From assembly GCF_000972845.2 (NCBI RefSeq), contig NC_040016.1, forward strand, positions 1,632,701 to 1,696,700: a stretch of DNA of 64,000 nt. Reading direction: 5' to 3'. Origin of the DNA: Larimichthys crocea (lineage: Eukaryota > Chordata > Actinopteri > Sciaenidae). The notes under the pieces were generated by a model. It saw only the letters and a list, made by a program, of their open reading frames with translations. It made no database searches and was not told where the DNA came from. Every line of letters begins with the position of its first letter. The first letter of the stretch is position 1. Both the position numbers and the translations under genes were made by a program. Shown here piece by piece: positions 14,216 to 29,200 of the stretch.

Positions 14216-17200
14216 CTAATACACGCTTTTTATTTCAATGCTACATAAATCTTTGCCCCATTGCTGCCTTTTGCTGCCTCACTCCCAGCCAGCTTTATTG
14301 TGTTCATGCACCATATCATGTTCATGCTGCTGTAGCACTGCTTAACTCATTACCCTTATTGGTTAGAAACAATGTGTGTTTATGGGTGTCACAGCCCTGA
14401 TTAATAATCAGTATAATATGCAGGCACACATATGTAACCCCCTACAGATCAAACGTGTGCACATGTTGGAGAGAATTCAGCCATGCCGTGTACACCCGGT
14501 GCATGTTGCCTATCCTTTTATGCATTTTATATGTGATTGTACAGCTGTTGAGGTCCCTCTTTGATCCGCCACATACTCCCCACAGCATGATCAAACTTCT
14601 GACAGATGCATGTGAACAGTACGATCAAATCCGCACAAGCTTCATGGTGTATCAGCTCAGTTCAGCTCACTGCCATTTATTTCAGTTCGAGTTAGTTCAA
14701 ATCAGCCAATGTGTATGATCATTGTTTTCATGTTCCAAAGAAAAGAATCTTTTATTTAACATCCCAAGTGCATGTGCATTTCTGACTTCAGGCTTAACTG
14801 GCAACTTGTTTTCACAGTCATCTTCTTGACGTCTTGCCTCCTATCTTGTTCTGCTTGCATGCTGCTATGGCCACGGCCCAATCTAAGGGTCTTCCTACAG
14901 CCAATCTGCCTTCTTGCTGCCTGTCAAAGCTTGGCTCAGCGGGCATATTAAAGCGTTTCACTTCATCTTAACGCCAGCATCGCCATGTCAGCCTCTGCCG
15001 CCGCTGTGCCAGTCACATGCCACCTGAGTTGTTTTGTAAGTTTTGTTATATTAGGTGGACCCACTATTTAATTAACATTTTTTTGTATGTTGTACTTTGT
15101 GGTTTTCATGTGATGTATCCTGATGTTATTATAGATTCCCGTAGAGTAGTGCAGTGAGGTAACCCTAAGCCTAATGTCTAACCACATACTTTACTGTATA
15201 TCTGTCCATTTCTACCATGTTCTCCTTGCTGCAGAAAATATTTATATTTATCTTGCTTAGTGGTTATGTTTTAATGGAATATGAAGTAAAATTGATTGAT
15301 ACTTATATTGTATGTATGAGATGTGTATTCAGAGTTTCATCATTTAACTCTGGCTGGTGTCCCATATATGCGACAAGCTCACAAACAAAGGAAGTGATTG
15401 TGTTGTTTTAGCATCATTACCCACTTAGTAACTACTGTATGTCAATTCTAAAATTATTTTTAAAAAAACGTATTAGTACCTGGATTGATTTCCTTCTTCT
15501 CTTTAGGGACTGCACAGTGAGAATTGAGTATTTACACACACTCATTAGTGTAGTACATTGTCGTGTGTCAATATAACCTTTAACACCAGTTTCTTCATGT
15601 TTTGCCACTTTTCATAAAAAACTGTAATGTTTTTTTTTCCCTTCTTCTTTATTGAGTTATTTTCTTCTTCTATTTCCTCTTTCTCAGGCTAGACAACTGG
15701 AGAACAGGGAAAAGGAACTGGCCAGCATCTCCAGCTTCTATAAAGAGCAACTAGAAATACTGGAGAAAAGGGTAAGGACCATTTTCCATCTCATAAACAT
15801 GTACATCATTGACCAGAAATCATCTGAGGCTTTTTCTATAAACACATTTCCTTAAATGGGTCCCTTAGTTGCATTGCATTAACTAAATATTAAGACCATG
15901 TTTTGTGAAATTATAGAAGTGCTGACATTATCTTATGTAAAGAACCGTGGGTGTGCATCTTTTCTCATCATTTGAGTTCATGATGAGAGTTTTTTTTTTG
16001 TGGGGTAGGGAGTTAGCGTGTGAGTTACTAGCACTTTAAAATGTTGACATTTATACCTCACTAAGGAGATAAAAACATTCTGTAGGCTTTCACTGAAAAG
16101 AAGTCTTTACACATCAGGAATATCAAAACAAGTCTTAAAGTGACGCATTACTCAGTCTCCTTGGGGAGCAAAATCTCGTTAAGACACAAGACACTTCCCT
16201 ATCTTGGAAATGTCAATCCCACACACCGGCGTCAAAATATAACTAAATGAACTGAAAGTTTCACCAGGCAGATGAGAGCTACGACTCGATGTTGATGGAC
16301 CTGCACTCAGGAGAGGTTCCACAACGCTGTCTCTCCCAGAGAGCGTCAGCTGTATAATCAAATGTACTGTGCTTTTCTCCTCGTTCTTACCAGTGGTCTT
16401 TTAAAAAGAACTGAGAAAATAAAAATGGTTTGTCGGGTGCTTTTAAGAAATTACAACCTGTGTTCCCTCCACCTGAGCACTTATGCGTCGGTGATATTTT
16501 GCCCCTTGTAAAAGCCAGAAGCACAGTGGTTTGATAAATGTTGCTTGCTTACATAGTAAACTTTGGCAGATTTGTTAAAAGACTTTGTTAGGAGTAAGGT
16601 TGGTACTGGTTTTAAAGCAGGTAAAACTGCCTTACACTCTTGGGGATGGACGGCTAGGAGAAAGGTGGGAGGTGATAGAGTAAAATAACTAGAGGTAATA
16701 AGGGAAGGGAAGTAAGGGAAGAAAAAACTAGGGTAATGAGCACACCTAAGAAATATGAACAAAGAATGTAACATTTTTTACATTTTTATTAAGGATACAC
16801 TGACATTTACTGAAAACAGCATACACATTAAAGCAATGAAGATAGAAAAGGTATAGGCACACATACACTCTCATCGTCCCCTGACTCTGGCTCATGTTGT
16901 GCCTCTCCCCTCACACCCACTACTCTCCTTCCAGTATTCAGTAGACACTCTTTGGGGTTTGACTCCCCCTTCATGCCTCTCCCTCCGTCCGGCAGGGCCC
17001 ATTAGGCAGACGGGGGACCTTATCTAGTCCCTGGCACTCGCCTCCTTCAGGCCTCTGAGAAAACCTTTTACATAGCTAAGTTAAATGGAAGGACCCCTGC
17101 ACGCCGTGCGGCAAGCAGCACGCTCCGCAATGCTTTACGGAAGAGACTGATTGGCAGAAGAGTGGAGGATGCTCTATCTTTCTCTGCTCGACGCCGCACT

Positions 17201-20200
17201 CGCTTTTTCTATCGCTTTTTTTCACCCCTTACTTGCTCGCAGCTGACCTGCATGTGGATGAGGGAGTAAGAAAGAGGGGGGACTGAGAGCAAGAGATAAA
17301 GAGGCTATATGGACTGTGCATTAAACAGTCTATCCTGAGCCGGCGTCCATCTCCTTCCCTCTCTTCCTTCATTTTCCAATCTAGCACTCCATTCATCCAG
17401 CCTCCTTTCATGCCCCCTTTCCTTTACCCTGCCTATTTTTCTTCCTTTTACTCTTTCATACCTTTGGCAAATACCGGTTAGGCTGAAATAAATGGACACT
17501 TAAAATTTGAATTGTGACTGACACTGGTCATATACATAAATGCAAGACACAGTTTTGTAATAGAGTAATATGTCTCACTTTTAAAACATCACTTCTGATC
17601 TGAGAATGTGAAGACAGCTTTATTATCCCTCCTTCACCATCAGCTTTGTATCAAATGCTATTGATGCAAAGTAGAAATTTAAAGGTGTTGAATGCCATTG
17701 TCTAAGTGTGAATAACAGTCTGTGCTTTTATTCTTTAAATAATCTCAGAGGTGGGAGTTTTTGCCACACATACATGCACAAGCAGACACTTTTGCTCATG
17801 TAATTGCGCTGTTTGGATGCGTTGATGATCTGAGGCAGAGATTTAAGCCGAAGGTAAAAGCATTAGGTAAAAGATTAGAAGGAGAATCCACTGATAATTG
17901 GTGTGTGATCTCCTGAATCAACATTTCAGCAGCAGCAGCCCCTTCTAATAAGCTAATAACTGTGTGTTTGTGTGTGTATATATATATATATATATATTTA
18001 TTTATATATATGCATGCCTATGTGTGTGTGGTTGATTACTGTACTTATATGACAACACACACAAACACACTCTGGTGTCCAGTTTGCTAAAGGGATAAAT
18101 GACAATAACAAACTGTTGTGTTTGTCTAAAGGCTGTGGATGCTGTCCACTACTGACACAAATGAGAAAACAGCATGTGTGTGTGTGTGTTTATTGTGACA
18201 GATTTGTGTGTATGTTGTCACTTCACAAGTAATTGTGATAGAGTGGCCAATCCACTGCCCACCATTGCATTTCTCTGCTCCCACACACACACAGGTTCAC
18301 ACACCAAAAGATATCCCAAGACTGAAACACCTCCCCAAACATACCAGTACATCCGCCACCTCTTCTCTCTCCCAATCCTCTCCCCTCTTTCTCTCTCTCT
18401 TTCTCTCTCTCATTTATTTGTGGATGCCTCCCTAATCTCTTCCCAGTGTACAGGTGGAGTATATCTGTCTCCCTGTGGCAACATACCCTGTGACTCTGTA
18501 AACAAGTGTCAGTTTAAAATTCACCTCTTTTAATCCCCCCCTTGAAAAAATTAATCCGCCTTCGTCCAAGCGCGGAGCGTGAAACAACCCCTCCCTCAAA
18601 ATCCTGACATCAGCCCATCTCAATCCACAGCTGCTGGAGGGTGTTCAGACGACTGTCTGAAAACAAGCATTCACGTACGAACACAGATTTAGTCACACAC
18701 CTGCATGTATGCAAGCTTACACACGAGCAGCACACATGCACCCACACTAATCCCCTCCGAGTCTCTGCAGCAACCCCCAAAACCTTGCTCTTCCCCATTG
18801 AGGGTTATCATCCCCCCTTTCTGTCTCTCCGCATTGGGTTTTTGTCCCCATGGGTGCAAATGACTGGGAAGAGCTCAGAGTGTGTGTGCCAGTGATAGTG
18901 CTGCCACTTCTCTTGTGTCATGAGAGCTGAGCTGGAGCTGTTGCTCTGGGTCTGTTCTGTCAATAGGCACAAAAAGCATGTTGATACACACAAAAACAAC
19001 ACACAGCCTTGTGGTCCCTCAACATTTTGACTGATTGAAGCTGTACCTGCCAGCCCAAACACTACCATCACACTTCCACTCTCTCTCTCACATTCCCCTC
19101 TTCTATTAGCAAGACCAGAGAGATGATAGTTGTATCAGTAACTTGACAACTAACTACCCATTATGCAAATAAATCTCCATGCATAAAAGCATTGTCGTTG
19201 TTGGACGAGTTTGTGTGAGAGATGTTGTTGTTTTTGTTTAGGTCTGTTAAGAATGTGTAGTAAGAGCTAATGCTGCTCTTTAATAGTCATGTGATTAATA
19301 AATAGTGTTGTTTGAATTGAACTGAATTTTAAACGTTACACTTGAGTCTATGTATAGACTCACTCACTGATTTCAAGCAATTTTCACCAATTAAACATTT
19401 GCCACTAATTTATTTTATATAATGTTTATACTGAAGCATTCCGTAGTTCAGAAACCAGATAACGTTATCTTAAGGTTGTTACTTTGCCGTGTTTTACATG
19501 GCCTCCTGTAGCGAACTCTCTCTTGGCCTGGGTGGGACTTGGAGAAGGGGTGGGAAGCAAGAGCTGGAAAAGAGAAGGTCATTAAGTGGCTTCCCACCAT
19601 TGCTTAATGTGTTCATTTGTTTATCTTCTTCCAAGTGGAAGGCAATGTATCGCTATTGCTTTTGTAGGACACACTGATCATCAGTGAGAAGTTTGCTTTA
19701 CCTTTAAAACATCCCCTTCTGTTGCTGGTGCCCTACTCTATATGTCCTCTATAATCTGAGGAACCCATGGGTTTAAACCCCTGTGGAGTCTTTTTTAATC
19801 TTGACTTGAACACTGGATATCCCACAAGGCAACTACAGACTTTCAAGTTTCAGCTCAGCTTTCCTCTGTTGAGTGTACCCACTGAGCCCTTGACCCTAGG
19901 CTAAAGGCTAAGTCGCTAACATGTGACTGACTTCTTACCACATATTCCCAGGGAGCCAGCAAAAGTGTTAGCTAACTCTCCTCCAACAAGAAGGAAGACT
20001 TACTCTCTGTTTTATGTCCAGGAATCCAGGGCTTGGTTTCTCGCACTATCAAATTAAAGTATTTATTTGCTCATGTTAAATTCTTACTAGATTAAAAATC
20101 CATCTGTGCAGAGATTCTGCAGTCTAGAAATGTCTTTAAAGGGTACAAAATGCTGAGATCAAGCATACTTTGGAGGTGCAGTCCTTCCTGTCGAGGTGTG

Positions 20201-23200
20201 GTATTTAAGCCTAGTCCATACTGTATATTAGTGATCGGGAGACTTGCAAGAGCAACAGGAGTCTAATCTCAAGTCCTGTCCTGGAAAATCCAATATACTG
20301 TAACACATTCAGGAAACATAACTGGCAGGGATAACGTGTTACACCTCAGGATGTTGCCGTTTCAACATTATGAATTACCATGACAGCCAAAAATCTAACA
20401 CAAGCAAAGAAAGCTAAACTGCTGTTGGGCACATTTATTATTTTATAAGAATGGGGACATAATCTTCCTGCACCAAAGCAAGAAAGATAGTGGATGAAAT
20501 CAACAAAGTTATAGAAGTTGTTATTGGTCCACTTTCAGAAAGAACAACCCTTAAATTGGTGAATTTCCTCAGTCAACTACAACAGTTTAGAGACTACGGG
20601 AGGGTTAAGGTAAAGTCCATACTAGACTATACTTCACTGTCTTCTCTTAAAGAACGGGAAAGAAAGGGATAGAGGGACAGATTGTCACATTGTAGTGCAT
20701 AGTAGCATATAGGATTAAGGGAAAAGATAACCGTAACTTGAATCCTTTCCAACATCAGATCAGAAGAAACATGTCTGCAGATCAGCGTGAAATAATGAGA
20801 TATGAAAATGACTAGGGGGCACTGGAGGAGTAAAGGGCTAGAGATTGTGGAGGAGGTTTGTGTTTGATCCCATCTCTTTCCCTGCGCAGTCACTTCAATT
20901 ATCTTCCTCTCCTATCACCCCATCTATTGGGAATATAGGGAATAATTACAATAAGTAAAAGCGTGAGCGCTGAGGTTATTGGTTTAAAATGGTGATTACT
21001 GTGCAGTGAATAAGTGTAAGAGGTTGGGCGAGAGAGATTTTGCTTTGTGTTTGGGGAATTCTAGACCAACTGTATTTCATTTGGTTTGATGCAAAGCCTG
21101 CAAGGTGATCATTTATCTTTCAAAGCTAGTGATTTTCAACATGTTCTCAGTAATGGGGCTTTCTAAAACTTATTATAGTCTTTACTTCTTTCAGTGCATC
21201 ACCTGGTGAGTGGTTCTGGCCACGATGCAGAGTAGTTAACACTGCAACCACTGATTACTCCAGCAGAGGTGATCCATATGACCTTGATCTCTAGACACAG
21301 GCTCCATCTGTGTAGTAATTGCTGTTTAAATGCCATTTTTCTTGCATGAAATAAAACATTACAGAGTACCAACAGGCCATCAGCATTCAAATTTGTAAAC
21401 AGCACTGTAAAATTCAAAGGTCACTAATTTAACAAATGTGACATTTCAGATGGTGCTTTATGCATTTTGCTTATCATCACTGGTTTATTGTAGCTTGAAT
21501 TGAATCAAACATTGTTAGAACTGTGGTAATATTATGTAGATATTCTTCGTATTTGATTTGAGGACTTTCACATGGTCCATCTTGTTTTTTATGTTTTGAA
21601 ATGATGTGATAAGAAAATTGAATAAAGACTGGGAACAAGTTGTCACATCATTAAAACCACCATAACATCCCACTTAATATTCAATATATTATAATATATA
21701 TTATAATGAAACTGAAGTGGAACCTCTGCAAAACTGTAAAATGTCTCGTTCTTCTTTTTCTCTCTGTCTCTTTACCTTCAGAACCTTGAAAACTACAAGC
21801 AGACGGCTGAACAATATAACCAGGCAGCGACTGAAGCTGAGGCTCACATCCGGTAAATACTGTCGATTAACTTTTCAACACCATTTCCTGTGGAATGACC
21901 CATTAAGTATACTCATTACATTGTGTCTCCTCACTGCGTTATTGCTACTGTTGTGTGGTTAGCTGAATACGCCTGTTGGTTGGTTGAGGTTGGGATATTT
22001 TGTCTCAGCTGACCCTGCGTAGCCTCATGTAACACAGTCATTGTATGCCAAATTAGAAAAGAACCCTCCACGCAGTGGATAACTGAGAGAACTAGCAGGA
22101 TGTCCACACGACAGTTGTCAGAAAGCAGATGTGGGCAGAAACCTGAGTGTGAAGGCTGTTAGCAATGTTAGTCTGCTGTTAATTTGAACCCCACATCTAC
22201 TGCAGCTGCCTGACAGTCAAAACATTGTGAGGCTGGGCGATAATTTACCATTATCACTTATTATTATCACATCTAATAGTTCTGTGACAAAACTCTCATA
22301 TTAGGGCTCACCATTTTCCTCTTCACATGAATTAGTTAAATCCTCCTGACATCTGTTGTGACAGATGTGACATTATTTAAATACTTGAGAATATATTCAA
22401 TAAAACCTTTCGTGTTTTTGGTGGACTGCAACAAATATTTGACACAGTTGGATAAAGTTTTTAATCATGTAATATTGTCGTAGCATACATAACAAAACAA
22501 CAATCAAACAGCAAAAATATAACAATCTACTGCTGTGGCAGTACTTTTGTCTTTACCACTGCTGGTGTTCAAGTCGACAATATAAGCTGACATGTCTTTC
22601 AATGTGTTTTTGAAAGTTTTTGTTTGTTTGTTTTTTAATTCTGTGAAAAATACACAATAATAATAATTGCTGAGTAGAGAGAGGAAACAGATCACTCACT
22701 GCTCATTGTGTCTTTCTGCTGTCTACTTTCTTTAATTCCTGTTTAAATCTGCTGCCTTCTTTATCTTTTCTATCTCCATTTGCTAATTAGACATGGCGAA
22801 GAAAAACATTTTTAAATATATGAGAGTATCATTGTCTTTGTTTTTATTCCACTGTGTTCTCTCCAGTGCTCAGAGAGACAACTTGAATTGTGTAAAGCCG
22901 ATTAGCTGGTTTGGAATATATATTCTCTGCTGTGAATGGACTCTAGATTTTATGTATAGATTTGTACAAGGATGGATACATTCTTGTGGCACATTGGGAC
23001 TTTTTCCACTCCTGATTTTGACACTGACATTGTCGCCTTTCTTTCCTTCTTTTTTTTTTTTTAATAATGATGTACCTTTATATTATGATTTGTCTTGTAG
23101 CCTCTACCAATAAATAACAAAACAAATTTGCTTTTAACAGTCCCATTCTGCTTGTAGGAAAACAGAAACAGCAGGTTTTCACAAGAAACAGAGATGATCC

Positions 23201-26200
23201 TCTGCAATGGCAGAGTTCAGACCTCACCTGCTGTCAAAAAGCATGTCAGTATCATTCAACACTGAACTGCTGCCACACTGGCAACTGCCAATTTACGCCC
23301 CTCTATAACACCCATTCTCACCCTTTTTTGGAAGGAGAGAGAGCCACGGAGCTCTGCGAATCCAATTTATTCAGAAAGCAATTCATTTCCCCTTTCCCAC
23401 ATGCATGAGAATGATTATCACGAAACTGTTGAAAGATGGCTAATTAATTCAGATCTTTTATTTTCAACCCTTATTCTCACATGCTCGTTCCTCGCCTTCA
23501 ACACATGACGAATTTGCCTTTTGCCCTCGTGCTTATGTCTTGTGCACCACTAAAACCTGAACTTCATTTAAAATGGAATACCTCTGAGACAAAACCTGTA
23601 AAAGTCATAATGTAGGAGCCGCTTATTTTCACTCTGCTGCCAGCAGTGTTAAATGATCCAAGCCTCATGAGATGCACCTGCAACACAACAAACAGAATAA
23701 AATAAAAATAAAAATAAAATGTGCCTGCTCTACTTAATTTGCTGCGTGTACTGTAAGATGTTATACATGTAGTTAATTAGTCTGAGACCTTTCCATTAGA
23801 TAATGAAGGTAAATCTGTGGCTCAAGTCATTAAAAGGTTTGTTGATGTGGTAGCGGCACAGAGGCATAATTGAATTCTAAACAAACTCGCTACAGTGTCA
23901 CTAACATCTGAATGCATCTGTCATATCCTAACGAGCCGGGAAATTATAGAAAGTCACCGTCAGTGTCAGTTTACAGTTTGTTACTTTGCATGATTAGGTT
24001 TGGTGAGTTAAGGTGATGTACCTTGATGAAATGACAAGCTTCAAATCTGTCCAATGACTTTAGTCTAGTCACAAGGCATTCTCTTTTATTTAAACTGTCC
24101 TAGTACATGTATGAATGTTTCTATCAAGTCAGTAGCATAGTGCAGTAGCACATAGTCTAGTGGATTGCTGGAAATGGCAAGGGAGAAAGTAGATGGTTGG
24201 GTTTTTCTGTAAGATTTGCACTGCATGAAGGGCAGTGACCTTATCCACTGCCATCTTCATGCACCTGGTCCACTGAATTCAACAGCACACGTTTGAGTGG
24301 AAAATTTTGTCCAAATGATTACATTAGCAAGGATTTGCTTTTGTCCAATGTTGCATGGAAGAGGTTAAAAGATCAAGCCTGCAAGAGTTTGGTGAAAGAA
24401 GAGCATTTTGTCCTGCCGCAATGTGTTTTTATTTCATTTTTTATGTGCACTCACAGACGCTCAAACTTTCACTCCCATTTTCTATCTCCGCTACACATAC
24501 AGGCACACTTTGTATTCAGGCAGTCATGTGCTCATCATGTTCTGTCAGCATTTGGGCAGCGTTTCATTGTGCCGTGGTCACGCTGTCATTTCACACTACA
24601 CTGACCACCCAGTAATTATTCTATTTACCCACTGCTGAAGGGGGAGCAGTGGGGAGGGGGAGCTGCAGCACAGTCTAACACGCCATGTTGCTACAGTATG
24701 TCTTTTTCTTCTGTCTTTGTATCTGTCTCCAGTCCTGCCTATGAATTCTAAAATAATTTAATTCAATAATCACTTTTGCTTGTTATTTCTCTGCCGGTTA
24801 TTGTTATTATTTTTTTCTTGGGATTTGGGATTCTCTCTTCATGTTTTTTGTGAGTATGAGAAAGAAAAAAGATAATATTCTTCCTGTTTTAGTGGAAAAC
24901 AACATGTGTCATTGGGATTTTTTTTTGCTCTTCTTCCTCTGGAAAGTCTTGGTTACACTGATGCACCTAACCTGCACATCTGCCTATAGATAGATATTTA
25001 GGTGATAAAGCTGCAAGCGTATACACAGAATAGGCGTTAGGACACGGAGCACCTACTATATTCTTGTGATTATGGAAAGATGTACATGTTTTTTTGCTCA
25101 TGAGCCAGAGAACATCATTCAGTGCAGAAAGTTGATGGGTTTTAGTACTGATGGAAGATGTTGCCTGATGGTTTTAGTGCACGGAGCGGTTAAGGTTAAA
25201 AGCTTCACCATGGCAAATTAGTTGTGATTGAGTGACGTTGACCAAGGCAGTATTGGAAAAGAAGAACTAGCGGCACCATAATGCATGGTATGGTCTGATG
25301 TGTGAGACTAGAGCATAAAGCTAAAAGACACAGACCATGGTTAGCTGGTGGAGTGAGTGTAGGAAAATCATATAGCACCATAACTCCATTTGGGAAGACG
25401 AAATTCAGGTGCAGTGCTCTCTAGTTATAAGGGCCCACACCATTACAAATCCCTTTTATTCATTTCAACTTGTCTGACAATTACATTATTTTGGCTGCTA
25501 TTTCCTGTGATTCCAAATAATCTCAGTGCAAAAGTTTAAGCTTAAAGGTGCTTCTCACACCTGAGGAGGGTACTTTGTTGATAGCAGGGCAATGAGATGG
25601 AAGCGCCCTGAGATATTACCTCTCTTTTCCTATATCGGACTGGTCACACTCTGAAATATTATCCTCGAGTGGGGACATAGTGAGTGGTAAAATGTTATCT
25701 AGTGCCATTTTCTACTTGCCTTGCCCAACTATATGTGGCATTTTAGAGAAGTTCATCCATTAGCCTTGCCTTTAGGTACCAGACTACTCATATTTCCCAA
25801 AAATACCTCACCTAAGAGACCCACAACATTGAGGCTGAGCTTACTTTAGGATCTAAAAATCCATTAATCCTCTTTGAAAACCTTGTTACCCTCAAAGTGT
25901 TGGCAAAGACAGAACTGAAGTGAACCTCAGGTGAGTGTGTGTGAGGATTCACCATGGAGTAGCCCGCTGACAGTTTGGAAGCCTCCTTTCATGCGGCTTT
26001 GTTGTATCCACTTTATTCTGTATGTGTGTCTATTGTTGCGTGTATGTGGGTAACATGTCCAATTAGTGTAGTAGACAGGTAAGGATCTCTGTGTCCCACA
26101 AAGTAGTAGACTGCTAGTCATTACTAAAGACAAGACCTGTCTGCACTGTGGTCCAACAAAGATTTACCATTAAGACAGAAGGCTGTAGTCACATCCACCC

Positions 26201-29200
26201 TCTGCCTCTATTACTGCCTCTGTGCAGTATATATAAAGAAACACCTACACACAAACACTAATGCACAAGATTGCATTTTTCACTGCGGCATTAATCAGAT
26301 TTTTATCATTTGATCAAGAAATTTCCTTTGTTATGTTGATGTCAACAGTACTCTTTTCGTAACATTGCTGCTTGCTAATTGGTGGCCCATCATTCTGCTG
26401 CCAGTGTTTGCATTCTCTATTTAAGTCTGCCCAGGTCAACCAAATTTTGGATCAGGTGTACTTAGAGCTTGCATCTATTTGGATTAGGTCTGACTGTCCT
26501 CATTTACCTTTGGGATTAGGTTTTAGGCACTTTGAAGTCACATAGTTACGGAATACATCTTTTTTTTCTGGTTACTTTTTTAGTGTTTTGCCTTTTTTAT
26601 TTGACTTTCACCATGTAGAGAGAAGGAAAACAGTGTAACATGCAGCTGGTGTATATAATGAGAGCCAAAGTAAGAAATGAATATGCTAATTGTGTATTTT
26701 AGTATGGAAAAACAATGTTCTCAAATATTGTATTACTCTTTATGCAGCATAAGTTAAGTTGTGTAAAGAAAAGGACCTTACAAATGAAATCACACAAAAC
26801 TGGAATTGAAACTGTTGATGATAAAAAAGGCTTGCGATGGAACGTTGATAGCATCGAAAGGCTTCAAAGAGCGTGTCTCACCCCACATCACCCACAACTC
26901 GAGTGAGTCGTCCAACCGCAAGGTCTCCTGATTGAAAAGTTATCAGCGATGAGATGTCGCACACAAACACACATGCACACGTGCCCCTTATCTTGTTCCC
27001 GCATGTCACCTGTTTTAATGAAACACTCTCCTTATCCCCTCCCATCTCTCTCTCACTATATTCCCATAAAGTGAGTTTGGTGGGGATCAATCAGACAGGC
27101 TAACAGAGTGCGAATTGTTCTCCTATGTTCCTATCTCCCTTCAGCACTTCAGCTGTCAGCGTATGAAGATACGGGGGGAGTTCTGTCTGTCTTCAGTCCA
27201 TAGCTTGTAGTTGTTTTTGATTGCTGTTTCCATTTGAGACAAAGACTTTGTAAGAGTTTTGGTGGAGTCTAGATTAAACTTAGCAAAGTTTCTGGGTCTT
27301 GTCATACTGTGAGCTTAGGATTTAAGTGCACTGCATCACTTAGCAAAGGTAGGATAAGCGATTATTATGACTGCCAAAATAATCATAGCTTCTGAGTTTT
27401 GTCAGTCCTCAGACAGACCATCACAGGCTTTATGAGCTAAATCTGTAGTTCTGACTTTATGTGACTCTGGCAGTGAGATTTCTGCCAGTTGAAATATAAT
27501 GCTGTGAATGTTATCCTTATGGCAGTATCATAAAAGCTTTACAAAGCCTCTAACAATACAAGATGCATGCTCTGTCGTTCCTTTTGATCTCACCCCAGCC
27601 ATGACATCTTTGATCCTCTCTTCTCTTCCCCTCCACTCAGCGTAATATTAAAAACCAAAAATACAATGCCATGGCTGCTGCTTTAAAGGCGCCCAAATCC
27701 TTGTCATCATACATTAATAACTATTCACACAATACACACACTAACACAAACAACACCAACTTAGGCACAGAGAGAATAATAAAATGCTACGCCTTTATGC
27801 TCTTTCCTTTTTCTTCTTATTGCTTTATTCCCCGATGTCACGCTTTGCAGCAGCGCAGAACTCGAGCTCTCTTCATGAAAACCACACACTGCCAAGGTGA
27901 GACAAAAAATAATGAGAAACTTTAACGATTTGAGCCTGATCTTTCTCCCCTAACTCCGCACTTATTTATGCAAAACGTCACAGGCAGAAAGCAATTGGAG
28001 TGTTGTTTTGCTTCTTCTCCCTGCAAAAGTTAGCTATCAAACTAGCTGGGGCGGCTAATGTTTTTCTAATAAGAGCTCACCTCTAATTTCAGTCAAACGA
28101 GGCATTTGGTGCAGATTAGCAGAGGCAATTTTCTGCTTCAGATTCCATTATTAAAACACTCCTCCTATCAAAAAGTTTCTCTTGTTGAATTGAAAAAAGT
28201 TTTTTTTTTTTTTTTTTCCTCTTAACTCGGATTAATACCTCGGGCTATTGTTGCTGTTATCTCCTACTCTTAGGGAGTAATTCAAAATGCCGACTAGCTG
28301 TCAGAGTGCAAAGTCAAACAACAATTTAAATCATGAGATTGAAACACTTGGCAACTGGTTTTAAAATGACCAACACAACATATTTATTTTCAATGCAACA
28401 AAACAATTCCTCTGTTTTTAAGAGCTAACCTTGGCGAATTCCCTCCTTTCAATCTTATGTGAAAATAATGTTCATTTTAATATGCTTGAGAGCCATTCAG
28501 CCCTATACCTAATGTCCTGTATCATAAGGCTGTTTGTTTGTCCACTCTTATTAACATCAGCTGGTGAACTATATAGACCCTGATAGCACCTTATCAGTGC
28601 CCCAGTGTATGACTGTTAGTCAAACATTACGCAAAGAGCACTAATATTCAGTTGTCATCCTGACCACTGAGTGCACCACACAATATGACAGAGGAAAAAT
28701 GCAGATTGTGATGGTTGCCATGGGTTACTGTTTGTCCATGCAAGCTGCAAGGGTTATTTGTCATTTAATACGTCACTGTCACGTTCACTGTCTCTCTGGC
28801 TCTCTGTCTCTGTCTATCGCTCTCAGGTTACATTCACTTCTCTTTTCATGAATATTCTCTCCGCCAGTGATTTATTCAATCCTGTCGCTCTACCCTCCAC
28901 TGCACGCACAAGCACACACACACACACACACACTACGAAACAAGTCACATAACAGTGCAGTGAAATTTCTCCCACAGTCTTCTGTGTGTACACTGTACAG
29001 TTTATCTCACGCACACACCCATGCAGTGCATTTACAAAGCATAGCTCACCAATCACGCACACACACACGCACACACTCGCACACATATTTTGTGTATTTG
29101 TCAGTGAAGGCAGGGTCTATTGAGCTCATTCATATGTGATGGATGCATGATTCTGTAATTGCTTTGAGGGATGTTATAAGGACAGATCTCTGTTTGCGTG

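Larger units (their letters stand above)
1815..15687 (+). other. chchd6 intron 4 (13.9 kb)
   Basis: A phase-0 intron of mostly unique A/T-rich sequence. It contains a Rex3-like LINE tail (2602-2647), GT/CA/TA arrays (3897-3920, 5168-5195, 5274-5342, 9979-9998, 10153-10185, 13807-13873, 14143-14213), a dispersed-repeat fragment near 10984-11015 and the microexon candidate at 13548-13568. I found no independent gene; the small open frames are not supported by any recognisable family. Confidence 0.7.

Noticed and set aside
13669..14400. Open frames across the CA/TG arrays
   Set aside because: They are Val-Cys, His-Thr and Tyr-Ile repeats produced by dinucleotide microsatellites.
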